A DNA stretch of 64,000 nt, from the NCBI RefSeq assembly GCF_004340665.1, contig NZ_SLWO01000003.1, positions 620,001-684,000 on the forward strand, given 5' to 3'. A model generated the notes under the pieces. It was not told where the DNA came from and did not search any database. It saw nothing but the letters and a program-made list of their open reading frames with translations. The translations under genes were made by a program, and so were the position numbers. The stretch's first letter is position 1, and every line of letters begins with the position of its first letter. This document shows, in pieces, positions 34,789 to 42,437 of this stretch. The stretch is from Pedobacter psychrotolerans. Its GTDB lineage: Bacteria; Bacteroidota; Bacteroidia; Sphingobacteriales; Sphingobacteriaceae.

Positions 34789-34824
34789 TAAAAAAGGGTT
34801 CTAACTTTCGTCGGAACCCTTTTC
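34789..34824. terminator. Bidirectional terminator between UPF0173 and the repeat protein
   Basis: AAAAGGGTTC and GAACCCTTTT form a 10-base stem over TAACTTTCGTCG, with A/T tracts on both sides. It lies between convergent genes. Confidence 0.88.
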
Positions 34825-34839
34825 AATTATAAACTAAAC

Positions 34840-35175
34840 CTAATTTTTTTTAGCAGCAGTTTTATTTGCTTTATAGCGCATATCTGGTGTACCGTCTTTT
34901 TTGGTTTCAACCTTAGTTACTGCTTTAGTTTTATTTTCTTTAAAACGTTTATCTGGAGTACCATCAGCTTTAACTTTAGAAGTTGCCGTAGTTGTTTTTG
35001 TTTCTACCTTTTTAGCTTCTTTTTTTGCGTCTGCTTTTGCAGGAGCAGTTGTAGTTTTTACTTCTTTTTTAACAACAGTTTTAGCTTTTGCTGGAGTTGT
35101 TGTTGCAGGAGTTTGAGCAAATGCTGTAGATAAACCAAATGCTGCGATTGCGATTAAACTTAATAACTTTTTCAT
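34840..35175 (-). CDS. Secreted Lys/Ala/Thr-rich protein with DGTPDxR repeats
   Basis: This 111-residue protein has a signal peptide (1-20, ending LSTAFA). The mature part is a low-complexity run of Lys, Ala, Thr and Val, followed by two copies of a motif: ADGTPDKRFKENK and KDGTPDMRYKANK, separated by a Lys-rich spacer. It is strongly basic, so it may bind nucleic acid, acidic polysaccharide or the cell surface. The repeat could be a small structural unit; I do not recognise a characterised family. It is convergent with the UPF0173 gene and located downstream of polA on the same strand. Confidence 0.72.
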   Translation of the reverse strand: MKKLLSLIAIAAFGLSTAFAQTPATTTPAKAKTVVKKEVKTTTAPAKADAKKEAKKVETKTTTATSKVKADGTPDKRFKENKTKAVTKVETKKDGTPDMRYKANKTAAKKN

Positions 35176-35264
35176 GTCTTTAAAATTTTTTGTTTTACTC
35201 GTTAATTTGTTGATGTAAAATTCATCAATCGTAATGAAGTTTTAATGAAGATAAGTATTTATTT

Positions 35265-38069
35265 TTAATGTGCAGCCAGCCAGTTATCTCCTTCGCCAAT
35301 CTCTACTACAATTGGAACGGTTAATTTAATGGCATTGGCCATTTTATCCTGGATAATGGATTTCATCACTTCTTTTTCCGATTTTACCACATCGAAAACA
35401 AGCTCATCATGTACCTGCATGGTCATGGTTGACTGCAGATTTTGCGCCTTCATTTCTTTATGAATATTAATCATTGCAATTTTAATCATATCCGCTGCCG
35501 AACCTTGAATAGGCGCATTAATAGCATTTCGTTCAGCAAAACCACGTACCGTTTGATTGGCAGAGTTAATGTCTCTTAAATAGCGTCTCCTGCCCATAAT
35601 TGTCTCTACGAAACCATTTTCCCTGGCAAAGTTCATCGTATCACTCATATAACGTTTAATCCCTGGATACTGAGCAAAATACTGTTCGATAATGTCGGCA
35701 GCTTCTTTGCGGGGTATACCCAGGTTTTGCGATAAACCAAAAGCTGATTGACCATAAATAATCCCGAAGTTAACTGCCTTTGCGTTTCTTCTTTGCGTAC
35801 TATCTACATCTTCAATGCTTACGCCATATACTTTCGCTGCGGTGGCGGTATGAATATCAATACCATTGTTAAAGGCATCCAGCATATTTTCTTCTTTACT
35901 GATTTCGGCAATTATCCTCAATTCAATTTGTGAATAATCAGCGGATAGCAAGATATGGTTTTCATCTCTGGCGATAAATGCCTTACGCACTTCCCTTCCT
36001 CTTTCCGTGCGTATCGGGATGTTCTGAAGGTTAGGGTTGTTGGAACTTAATCGGCCTGTTGCAGCAACAGCTTGGTTATATGAGGTATGAACGCGACCAG
36101 TTTTTGGATTAACCATTAAAGGTAGCGCATCAACATACGTAGATTTTAGTTTTTGCAGCTGCCTGAAATCTAAAATATCTTTCACAATATCACTTTTACT
36201 TGCGAGTGCCATAAGCACATCCTCGCCAGTTTGATACTGTCCGGTTTTTGTTTTCTTGGCTTTAGGGTCAAGCTGAAGTTTATCAAATAAAACTTCGCCC
36301 AATTGCTTAGGAGAAGCTAAATTGAAGGTTAAGCCAGCCTTTTCATAAACGCTTTGTTCTGCTTTACGGATTTCGATTTCCAATTCAGCGGAATAAGCTT
36401 TAAGTGTATCCATATCAATGCGAACACCTTCCTTTTCTATGTCTGCAAGAACATATACCAAAGGGTTTTCTATTTCTTCTGCAAGTTTAGCCGCATTAAG
36501 CTCTACCAATTTTGGTTCAAAGATATGGGCCAGTTGTAAGGTTACATCAGCATCTTCAGCAGCATAATCTACTACGTCTTCCACCGGAACATCACGCATG
36601 GTGCCTTGATTTTTTCCTTTTGGCCCAATAAGTTTGGTGATTGAGATTGGTGAATAACCCAGGTAATTTTCAGACAAAATATCCATCCCATGTCGTGTAT
36701 CCGGATCAATCAGATAGTGCGCCAGCATGGTGTCGAAAATTTTCCCCTGAACTTCTACACCGTACCATTTCAGAACCAAAATATCATATTTCGTATTCTG
36801 TCCGATTTTCTCGATTTCCGGATTTTCTAAAACTACCCTAAACTCATCAACAATAGCCTGCGCTTCGTCTCTAACTGCCGAAAGTGGAATATAATATCCG
36901 GTTCCAGGTTTAACAGAAAATGATAACCCTACGAGATCAGCTATGTTGGCATCCGTTCCAGTTGTTTCGGTATCAAAAGAGATTTTAGGTTCTGCTAATA
37001 AAAGTTTGATTAAATCTGCTCGTTTTTCAGCCGTATCAACCAGCTGATAATCATGGTCAGTGTTTTCTATTGTTTTAGCTGGCAGCTTTTCTGCTGGTTC
37101 TTCTTCTAATGTATTGGTATACTGGATAGATTCTCCTGATTGATTACCAAATAAATCTGTCTGTGTACCTTCTCCAAACCTGGCTGTGGTAACAGAGAAT
37201 TCATCACCAAAAACACGGCGACCTAAAGTTCTAAATTCAAGTTCTGTAAAAAGTGGTTCGAGTAAATCACGGCTAGGGTCACAGATCTCTAAACTTTCCT
37301 CATCTAATTCAACCGGAACATCCAGGATAATGGTAGCCAACTTTTTCGAAATTAACCCCTGTTCGGCAAAGTTTTCTACGTTTTCACGTTGCTTACCTTT
37401 AAGCTCATGTGAGTGGGCAATGATATTTTCTACAGATCCATAGGTCTTAATTAAAGCCTTCGCGGTTTTTTCCCCAATTCCTGGGATTCCTGGAATGTTA
37501 TCCACTGCATCTCCCCATAAACCAAGAATGTCAATCACCTGAAGTACATTCTCAATTTCCCACTTCGCTAATACCTCTTTAACACCTAAAATTTCCATGT
37601 CGTTACCCATACGGGCAGGCTTGTAAATAAATATATTTTCAGATACCAGTTGAGCAAAATCTTTATCAGGCGTCATACAGAAAACCTGGTAGCCCTTTTG
37701 CTCAGCTTTTTTAGCCAGGGTACCAATAATATCATCAGCTTCATAACCATCCGAGGTAATTACAGGAATGTTAAAGCCGGTAATGAGTTTAATGACATAG
37801 GGCATTGCGGCAGCTAAATCTTCTGGCATTGCCTGGCGCTGTGCTTTATAGGCTTCAAAAGATATGTGTCTTTCTGTTGGTGCTTCCGTATCAAAAACCA
37901 CCGCCATATGGGTTGGCTTTTCTTTCTTTAAAACATCGAGCAGCGTATTGGTAAATCCCATAACAGCAGATGTATTAATTCCGGAGGAAGTGAAACGGGG
38001 ATTTTTACTTAATGCAAAATGCGCCCGATACATCAGTGCCATTCCATCTAAAAGAAAGAGTTTTTTCAT
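35265..38069 (-). CDS. polA: DNA polymerase I
   Basis: Replication and repair polymerase. The 934-residue protein has all three domains: the 5' nuclease at the N-terminus (KLFLLDGMALMYRAHFAL, VFDTEAPTERHISFEAYKAQR partly shown), a helix-hairpin-helix region (WGDAVDNIPGIPGIGEKTA), a 3'-5' exonuclease domain with intact acidic motif SFDTETTGTDA, and the polymerase domain (SADYSQIELRIIAEIS, RRNAKAVNFGIIYG, MTMQVHDELVFDV). The proofreading acidic residues appear present. The frame extends to 38174, but ATG 38069 gives the family start. A promoter lies about 70-100 bases upstream. Confidence 0.96.
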   Translation of the reverse strand: MKKLFLLDGMALMYRAHFALSKNPRFTSSGINTSAVMGFTNTLLDVLKKEKPTHMAVVFDTEAPTERHISFEAYKAQRQAMPEDLAAAMPYVIKLITGFNIPVITSDGYEADDIIGTLAKKAEQKGYQVFCMTPDKDFAQLVSENIFIYKPARMGNDMEILGVKEVLAKWEIENVLQVIDILGLWGDAVDNIPGIPGIGEKTAKALIKTYGSVENIIAHSHELKGKQRENVENFAEQGLISKKLATIILDVPVELDEESLEICDPSRDLLEPLFTELEFRTLGRRVFGDEFSVTTARFGEGTQTDLFGNQSGESIQYTNTLEEEPAEKLPAKTIENTDHDYQLVDTAEKRADLIKLLLAEPKISFDTETTGTDANIADLVGLSFSVKPGTGYYIPLSAVRDEAQAIVDEFRVVLENPEIEKIGQNTKYDILVLKWYGVEVQGKIFDTMLAHYLIDPDTRHGMDILSENYLGYSPISITKLIGPKGKNQGTMRDVPVEDVVDYAAEDADVTLQLAHIFEPKLVELNAAKLAEEIENPLVYVLADIEKEGVRIDMDTLKAYSAELEIEIRKAEQSVYEKAGLTFNLASPKQLGEVLFDKLQLDPKAKKTKTGQYQTGEDVLMALASKSDIVKDILDFRQLQKLKSTYVDALPLMVNPKTGRVHTSYNQAVAATGRLSSNNPNLQNIPIRTERGREVRKAFIARDENHILLSADYSQIELRIIAEISKEENMLDAFNNGIDIHTATAAKVYGVSIEDVDSTQRRNAKAVNFGIIYGQSAFGLSQNLGIPRKEAADIIEQYFAQYPGIKRYMSDTMNFARENGFVETIMGRRRYLRDINSANQTVRGFAERNAINAPIQGSAADMIKIAMINIHKEMKAQNLQSTMTMQVHDELVFDVVKSEKEVMKSIIQDKMANAIKLTVPIVVEIGEGDNWLAAH

Positions 38070-38137
38070 AAAATATTGATTACACAGATAAAAAGGATTA
38101 CTCCAGTTTATTGTTTGCTTATTCGAGTAAAAGTAAC

Positions 38138-38171
38138 CAAAGTTAACCAAAACGTTAAAATGCTTTTTCAA
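38138..38171 (-). promoter_or_regulatory. Promoter upstream of polA
   Basis: On the minus strand, TTG at 38171-38169, a 23-base spacer, and TAACTTTG at 38145-38138 match the consensus, though the spacer is at the long limit. Leader to the ATG is about 60 bases, which argues against the upstream alternative start. Confidence 0.5.
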
Positions 38172-38231
38172 CAAAATCTGCTAAGTGGAATGAATAAAAA
38201 AATGCAACTTTATGGTTTAAATGATAAGATT

Positions 38232-38239
38232 TAGCTTTG
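38232..38239 (+). promoter_or_regulatory. Putative -7 box for the Gly-rich protein gene
   Basis: TAGCTTTG matches TAnnTTTG and ends 31 bases before the ATG at 38271. No -33 TTG is obvious. Confidence 0.4.
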
Positions 38240-38270
38240 AGTTCACGTTATTTGTACAAAGGCTATTCAC

Positions 38271-38960
38271 ATGATGAAGTTTCTATTCGCTGTATCTCTT
38301 TTTTTATTTTCAATAATCCATCTTTCAGCTCAGGATTTTATTGTTAAAAATAATGACGACGTGATTCGTGGTACTATAAAAGGAACAGATTATTTCTCTG
38401 TTTTAATCAGTTCCAATGATGAAAGTGATGTTGTTTTGCCGGCGAAGGACGTTAAGAATTTTTTCTGGAATGGCAATGCTTTCCTAAGTAAAGGCTTTGC
38501 TAATGGTAAAAATTTTGAATATCGGTTTGTTAAAGTAATCGAGTTAGGTGCAGTAAATTTATATTCGTTTGGCGGAGGTGATTTGGTACCTGCAGCAAAA
38601 GATAGAAAAGTACGGTTTCGTCCTTCGGTGGGTATTGGTGCAGGAACCGGGGGCTTCGGCGGTATGGGTATGGGTGGAGGAATTAGCATAGGAGGGGGCG
38701 GTAGTGCCAGGCGAGAAAAACCAGCTGGTGCACCTGCAGTGCGATACTTTATTGAAAAGGCGGGTTCGGGCCCATTACAGGAAGTTCTGATGAAGGCCGT
38801 AACCGATGAAGATAAAAAACCTGCTGTTAAAGCTGTTTTACTTCAAAAGCTGGGTGATCAACCTGCGCTAAAATCAAAGATAGAAATGGCTACAAATTTG
38901 AATAGCAAGGATGTAGTGGAATGGGTTAAAGAATATAATACTACTGGCTCGGGTTTATAA
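38271..38960 (+). CDS. Secreted protein with a glycine-rich centre
   Basis: This 229-residue protein has a signal peptide (about 1-21, ending IHLSAQ). The first 110 residues look like a small beta domain (VIRGTIKGTDYFSVLISSND, NFFWNGNAFLSKGF). A Gly- and Met-rich stretch follows (GAGTGGFGGMGMGGGISIGG), then a helical C-terminus. The glycine-rich centre may be a flexible linker or an aggregation-prone segment. No family is recognised. It is divergent from polA and has its own -7 box. Confidence 0.68.
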   Translation: MMKFLFAVSLFLFSIIHLSAQDFIVKNNDDVIRGTIKGTDYFSVLISSNDESDVVLPAKDVKNFFWNGNAFLSKGFANGKNFEYRFVKVIELGAVNLYSFGGGDLVPAAKDRKVRFRPSVGIGAGTGGFGGMGMGGGISIGGGGSARREKPAGAPAVRYFIEKAGSGPLQEVLMKAVTDEDKKPAVKAVLLQKLGDQPALKSKIEMATNLNSKDVVEWVKEYNTTGSGL

Positions 38961-39005
38961 TATTTGAATTTCCGGAAGCGATAAGAACATTCGGATTAGA
39001 TAAAA

Positions 39006-39539
39006 TCAATAAGCATTTAGCTTCGCATAAATTTCTAAACTAATAAATTGATTATCTTTTATTTCGCTGTCTTTCATCAATCCTTCATAGCTGAAAGACA
39101 GCTGAGTTAATAATTTTTTGCTGTTTTGATTTTCAGATTCTACAAAAGCTTCGATTCTATGAACAGACATGGTGTTAAAAGCATAATTGCAAGCAGCTTC
39201 TCCAGCTTCTTTCATGATGCCTTTATTCCAATATTGAGGAAGTAACCAATAGCCCATTTCAATCCTTCGATGCGTTTTATTCCAGTTGTTAAATCCTACT
39301 GCACCAAAAAACGTGGGCTTCTGCCGGTCGCAAATTGCCCACCATATCCCTTCTTCTTTAACTTCTATCAGCTTAAACCAGTCGATTTGCTCTTGAGTAG
39401 CAATTAAGCTATCATAATTCACACCATAATATTTGATTACCCTTGGATCAGATAGCCCATAATAAACAGATTCAAGATCATCTTGCTGAAATTGTCTTAA
39501 AGTTAGTCTTGGCGTGGAAAGGGTAGGGAAGATTTTCAT
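39006..39539 (-). CDS. RimJ/RimL-like GNAT N-acetyltransferase
   Basis: This 177-residue protein transfers an acetyl group from acetyl-CoA to an unknown amine. It has the RimJ/RimL layout: the N-terminal STPRLTLRQFQQDDLESVYY, GAVGFNNWNKTHRRIEMGYWL, then QYWNKGIMKEAGEAACNYAF with the acetyl-CoA loop, and IEAFVESENQNSKKLLTQLSF with the classic ENxxS region. Substrates of such proteins include ribosomal proteins, antibiotics and small amines. I use ATG 39539 because it overlaps the upstream TAA by one base (TAATG), a sign of translational coupling with tag. Confidence 0.88.
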   Translation of the reverse strand: MKIFPTLSTPRLTLRQFQQDDLESVYYGLSDPRVIKYYGVNYDSLIATQEQIDWFKLIEVKEEGIWWAICDRQKPTFFGAVGFNNWNKTHRRIEMGYWLLPQYWNKGIMKEAGEAACNYAFNTMSVHRIEAFVESENQNSKKLLTQLSFSYEGLMKDSEIKDNQFISLEIYAKLNAY

Positions 39540-40129
39540 TACCTTGCGCAGCAATTCATTAAATGATCATTTACCATTCCGGTCGCCTGCATAAATGCAT
39601 AACAAATGGTAGTACCGAAAAACTTAAAGCCACGTTTTTTCATGTCTTTGCTAATCCGATCAGAGATTTCCGTGCTAGCGGGCACATCGCTCATTTTCAA
39701 GATATTGTTTTCAATAGGTTTTTGATTCGGAATATAGTCCCAGATATAACTAGAGAAACTTCCGAATTCTTTTTGAATTTCGATAAACAGTCTGGCATTT
39801 ATAATTGCTGCATTTACCTTCAGTTTATTTCTGATAATACCTGCATCATTTAGAAGGCGTTCAACATCCTGCTCATTAAAGGCTGCCACTTTTTGTACGT
39901 CAAAATGTGCAAAGGCCCTTCGGTAATTTTCTCTTCTACGAAGAATGGTAATCCAGCTTAACCCTGCTTGTGCCCCTTCTAGAATCAGAAATTCGAATAA
40001 AGTTCGGTCATCATAAACAGGCTTACCCCATTCTTCATCATGATATTTAATGTATAGCGGATCGGTGCCTGCCCAGGTGCAACGAATCGGTGAATTTGGA
40101 GTTATTGGTTTGGAGTTTGGAGTCTGCAT
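39539..40129 (-). CDS. tag: DNA-3-methyladenine glycosylase I
   Basis: Removes 3-methyladenine from alkylated DNA in base excision repair. The 196-residue protein begins with the zinc-site and binding-region sequence RCTWAGTDPLYIKYHDEEWG (Cys17), then DDRTLFEFLILEGAQAGLSW, NYRRAFAHFDVQKVA, and the C-terminal KRGFKFFGTTICYAFMQATGMVNDH with conserved Cys and His. All key family motifs are present. It is coupled to the GNAT gene by a one-base overlap. The alkyltransferase-like gene nearby is on the same strand, but two genes and a plus-strand gene lie between them. Confidence 0.95.
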   Translation of the reverse strand: MQTPNSKPITPNSPIRCTWAGTDPLYIKYHDEEWGKPVYDDRTLFEFLILEGAQAGLSWITILRRRENYRRAFAHFDVQKVAAFNEQDVERLLNDAGIIRNKLKVNAAIINARLFIEIQKEFGSFSSYIWDYIPNQKPIENNILKMSDVPASTEISDRISKDMKKRGFKFFGTTICYAFMQATGMVNDHLMNCCAR

Positions 40130-40143
40130 GGTGTATAACCTAC

Positions 40144-40521
40144 TTAAGGAGTTTTTTTAATTAAAAATTTCTCAGCATTGTTCATCATGTAAACTAATAA
40201 TTTGCTAATTTCTTCCGCTTGGTTGTTTAGCTTCTGAAATTCTTCTAAAGATATGTATTTACATGCGTATGCAAACTCCAGCCAGGTTTGGGTTTCTCCA
40301 TTTTCCATATCAGCATCAGAAAGTTTGCTCACAAAATGGTTTATATATTTTCGTTTTCTGTAAGCTTCAGCTAAATTGGCACATACACTTCGGGATGACC
40401 TCCTAATCTGATCGGTCAAACTGTATTTTTCATCTGAAGGAAAAATTTTGGTAAGTTGGAAAATCTGCATGGCCAGGTCAAATCCTTTTTGATAAGCTAA
40501 TAAATCCTTTAATGTTCCCAT
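40144..40521 (-). CDS. Four-helix-bundle protein of the 23S rRNA-intervening-sequence (S23) family
   Basis: This 125-residue protein has the S23 pattern: LLAYQKGFDLAMQIFQLTKIFPSDEKYSLTDQIRRSSRSVCANLAEAY runs from about residue 5 to 52 in separate stretches, followed by SKLSDADMENGETQTWLEFAYAC. Such proteins were first found in intervening sequences of 23S rRNA and are now known in many Bacteroidota as stand-alone genes of unknown role. I use ATG 40521; the open frame extends to 40572. It lies 14 bases upstream of the tag start on the same strand and about 60 bases after the AhpD-like gene. Confidence 0.83.
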   Translation of the reverse strand: MGTLKDLLAYQKGFDLAMQIFQLTKIFPSDEKYSLTDQIRRSSRSVCANLAEAYRKRKYINHFVSKLSDADMENGETQTWLEFAYACKYISLEEFQKLNNQAEEISKLLVYMMNNAEKFLIKKTP

Positions 40522-40581
40522 AAATAAATATACATACATTATCGAAATTTGAAAGGCCACCCAAAACTCCAAACTAAAGAC

Positions 40582-40935
40582 TTATGACTCCAAACTACCT
40601 TGCAATTCATCCCAATACTCCACAGCTCTTCTATAATGCGGAATAACGATGCTTCCACCAACGAGGTTGGCGATCATGAAAATTTCATTCATTTCTTCGC
40701 TGTTTACACCAGCATCATGGCATTTTCCTAAATGATATTTAATGCAATCATCGCAACGCAAAACCATTGAAGCAACTAAGCCGAGCATTTCTTTTGTTTT
40801 GACATTTAAAGCGCCATCTGCATATGAAGTCGTATCCAAAGCAAAAAAACGCTTGATGTTTGTATTGGCAGTTTCCATGATTCTATCGTTCATTTTTTCG
40901 CGATAGCCATTAAATTCTTCTATTAACTTTCCCAT
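40582..40935 (-). CDS. Carboxymuconolactone decarboxylase/AhpD-like protein
   Basis: This 117-residue protein has the AhpD-like redox motif CDDCIKYHLGKC: Cys61 and Cys64 with His68, which in AhpD supports peroxidase or alkylhydroperoxidase-type electron transfer. The N-terminus and helices (LNVKTKEMLGLVASMVLR, EIFMIANLVGGSIVIPHYRRAVEYW) fit the small CMD fold, and no signal peptide is seen. In Bacteroidota, such proteins may act in peroxide defence or as thiol-disulfide partners. It is divergent from a membrane protein gene, with 58 bases between the starts. Confidence 0.85.
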   Translation of the reverse strand: MGKLIEEFNGYREKMNDRIMETANTNIKRFFALDTTSYADGALNVKTKEMLGLVASMVLRCDDCIKYHLGKCHDAGVNSEEMNEIFMIANLVGGSIVIPHYRRAVEYWDELQGSLES

Positions 40936-40993
40936 ATGGTAAAATTTAAATCTTTTTTAAAAGACGATTGTTTTATTTATTAAATAACTGAAT

Positions 40994-41353
40994 ATGAAAA
41001 TTATATCCCCTAAGTTTCATGCCGTTTTAGATTATATGTTGGTAATGTTGCTCCTGATTTCTCCAGATCTTTTTGGTCTTTCTGAAACTGCTTCAACATT
41101 ATCTTATGCACTCGGAATTGTTCAATTTCTTTTAACCATCTGCACCAATTTTAGCGGCGGTATTTTCAAAATCATCAGTCTGAAACTTCACGGTTTAATT
41201 GAACTTGTCGTAAGTATTATTTTAATTATTTTGGCCTTTACTGTTTTTAAAGGTAACGTAGTTGATGAAATGTTTTATGCCTGTTTGGGGCTTATGATTT
41301 TAATTATTTTCACCATAACTGATTACAAGCGGAGCTTACCTGTTATTCTGTAA
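40994..41353 (+). CDS. Four-helix membrane protein of unknown function
   Basis: This 119-residue protein has four predicted membrane segments, at about residues 10-27 (FHAVLDYMLVMLLLISPDLF), 36-54, 62-85 (LKLHGLIELVVSIILIILAF) and 92-112. The N-terminal KFHAVLDY and central KLHGLIELV both look like the start of a helix pair, consistent with an internal duplication of the kind seen in small SPW-like membrane proteins, but the diagnostic motif is not clear. Its final 11 bases overlap the end of the convergent MGMT-family gene. Function is unknown. Confidence 0.7.
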   Translation: MKIISPKFHAVLDYMLVMLLLISPDLFGLSETASTLSYALGIVQFLLTICTNFSGGIFKIISLKLHGLIELVVSIILIILAFTVFKGNVVDEMFYACLGLMILIIFTITDYKRSLPVIL

Positions 41354-41678
41354 TCTCTTCCATCGGATTCCAAAAAATCTGTCTGAAATTTAAGACTTTA
41401 TCATCCTTAACTTTTACTCCTTCTTTGGCAAGTAATTCTTCCATTAATTCTGGCGGACTAAAATGAAATTTCCCGGTGAGTAAGCCACTGCTGTTTACCA
41501 CACGGTGCGCCGGAACAACTGGATGTGCAGTACCTGCATAACTCATCGCATGGCCGACCATTCTTGATGATTTTGCTGCACCCAAACTTTTTGCAATGGC
41601 CCCATAAGAAGTAACCCTACCTTTCGGAATCAGTCGCACAATTTCATAAACCTGCTCGTAAAAGTTAGTGTTCATCAC
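41343..41678 (-). CDS. Alkyltransferase-like protein with Ala at the active-site Cys
   Basis: This 111-residue protein is the DNA-binding domain of the O6-alkylguanine methyltransferase family: IPKGRVTSYGAIAKSLG, then RMVGHAMSYAG, the arginine finger region. The active-site PCHRV is changed to PAHRV, with Ala57 instead of the alkyl-accepting Cys. Alkyltransferase-like proteins (the PWHRV type in E. coli and Schizosaccharomyces) bind O6-alkylguanine and hand it to nucleotide excision repair instead of removing the alkyl group. The chain has no N-terminal domain. The upstream trmB gene overlaps its ATG by four bases. Confidence 0.9.
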   Translation of the reverse strand: MMNTNFYEQVYEIVRLIPKGRVTSYGAIAKSLGAAKSSRMVGHAMSYAGTAHPVVPAHRVVNSSGLLTGKFHFSPPELMEELLAKEGVKVKDDKVLNFRQIFWNPMEEITE

Positions 41679-42325
41679 TCAAATGAAAATTGGATGTAAT
41701 TGATGTTTTTATCGTGAAGCAGGTATTTTTTCTCGTAATACGTTTTAATTGATAAAACGTCATCAACGAGTTCAGAAGTATATAAATGATCTGTATTTTT
41801 ATGTACGATTAAGTTTAATTCTGTTGTTTTTTCGACGGTATAAGCATAAAGCTGGTCATTGTCAGTTTTTAGGTTCACACACCCACCAGGCTTCAAAACA
41901 AGTTTATATCGATTCAAAAATGCAGGGAAGGTAAGTCGTTTCTTTTCCCGGCTATCCTGTGGCTGAGGATCAGGAAAGGTAATCCAGATTTCATCGATTT
42001 CGCCTTCAGCAAAGTAATCCAAAATATTCTCAATCTGGATTCTTAAAAAAGCAACATTATTGATGTCTTCTTCAATAGCCGTTTTGGCACCCCGCCAGAT
42101 ACGGTTTCCTTTGTAATCGATGCCAATAAAGTTTTTATCAGGAAATAATCTGGCCAGATTTACAGAATATTCACCCTTTCCGCAAGCCAGTTCCAATACA
42201 ATAGGATTACTGTTTTTAAAGTGATTATTTGCCCAGTTCCCTTTTAATGCTTGCCCTTCTTCTAATTGATATACGTTTGCAAATGTTTCGATCTCTGCAA
42301 ATCGCCTTAATTTATCTTTGCCCAA
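41675..42325 (-). CDS. trmB: tRNA (guanine-N7-)-methyltransferase
   Basis: Adds a methyl to N7 of G46 in the variable loop of tRNAs. The 216-residue protein begins GKDKLRRFAEIETFANVYQ after the start codon. Conserved parts include PIVLELACGKGEYSVNLA (SAM site), NFIGIDYKGNRIW, and IDEIWITFPDPQPQDSREKKRL (catalytic Asp region). I choose TTG 42325 instead of the 42343 TTG: the earlier one lies in a -7 box, whereas the TTG at 42325 gives the family N-terminus. Its stop overlaps the next gene's ATG by four bases (ATGA), so the two are coupled. Confidence 0.9.
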   Translation of the reverse strand: MGKDKLRRFAEIETFANVYQLEEGQALKGNWANNHFKNSNPIVLELACGKGEYSVNLARLFPDKNFIGIDYKGNRIWRGAKTAIEEDINNVAFLRIQIENILDYFAEGEIDEIWITFPDPQPQDSREKKRLTFPAFLNRYKLVLKPGGCVNLKTDNDQLYAYTVEKTTELNLIVHKNTDHLYTSELVDDVLSIKTYYEKKYLLHDKNINYIQFSFE

Positions 42326-42340
42326 ATTTATTTTTTTCTG

Positions 42341-42348
42341 CAAAAATA
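42341..42348 (-). promoter_or_regulatory. -7 box for trmB
   Basis: On the minus strand, TATTTTTG matches TAnnTTTG. It overlaps a possible TTG start at 42343, so that start is unlikely. Transcription would begin around 42336, about 10 bases before the TTG at 42325. Confidence 0.5.
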
Positions 42349-42437
42349 CAATTAAATCAATATCGTAGATGTTTTGACATAAAGATTAATGCCATTCTTA
42401 TTGAGGAATTGTATTTTTACAACCTATAAAAATTACT

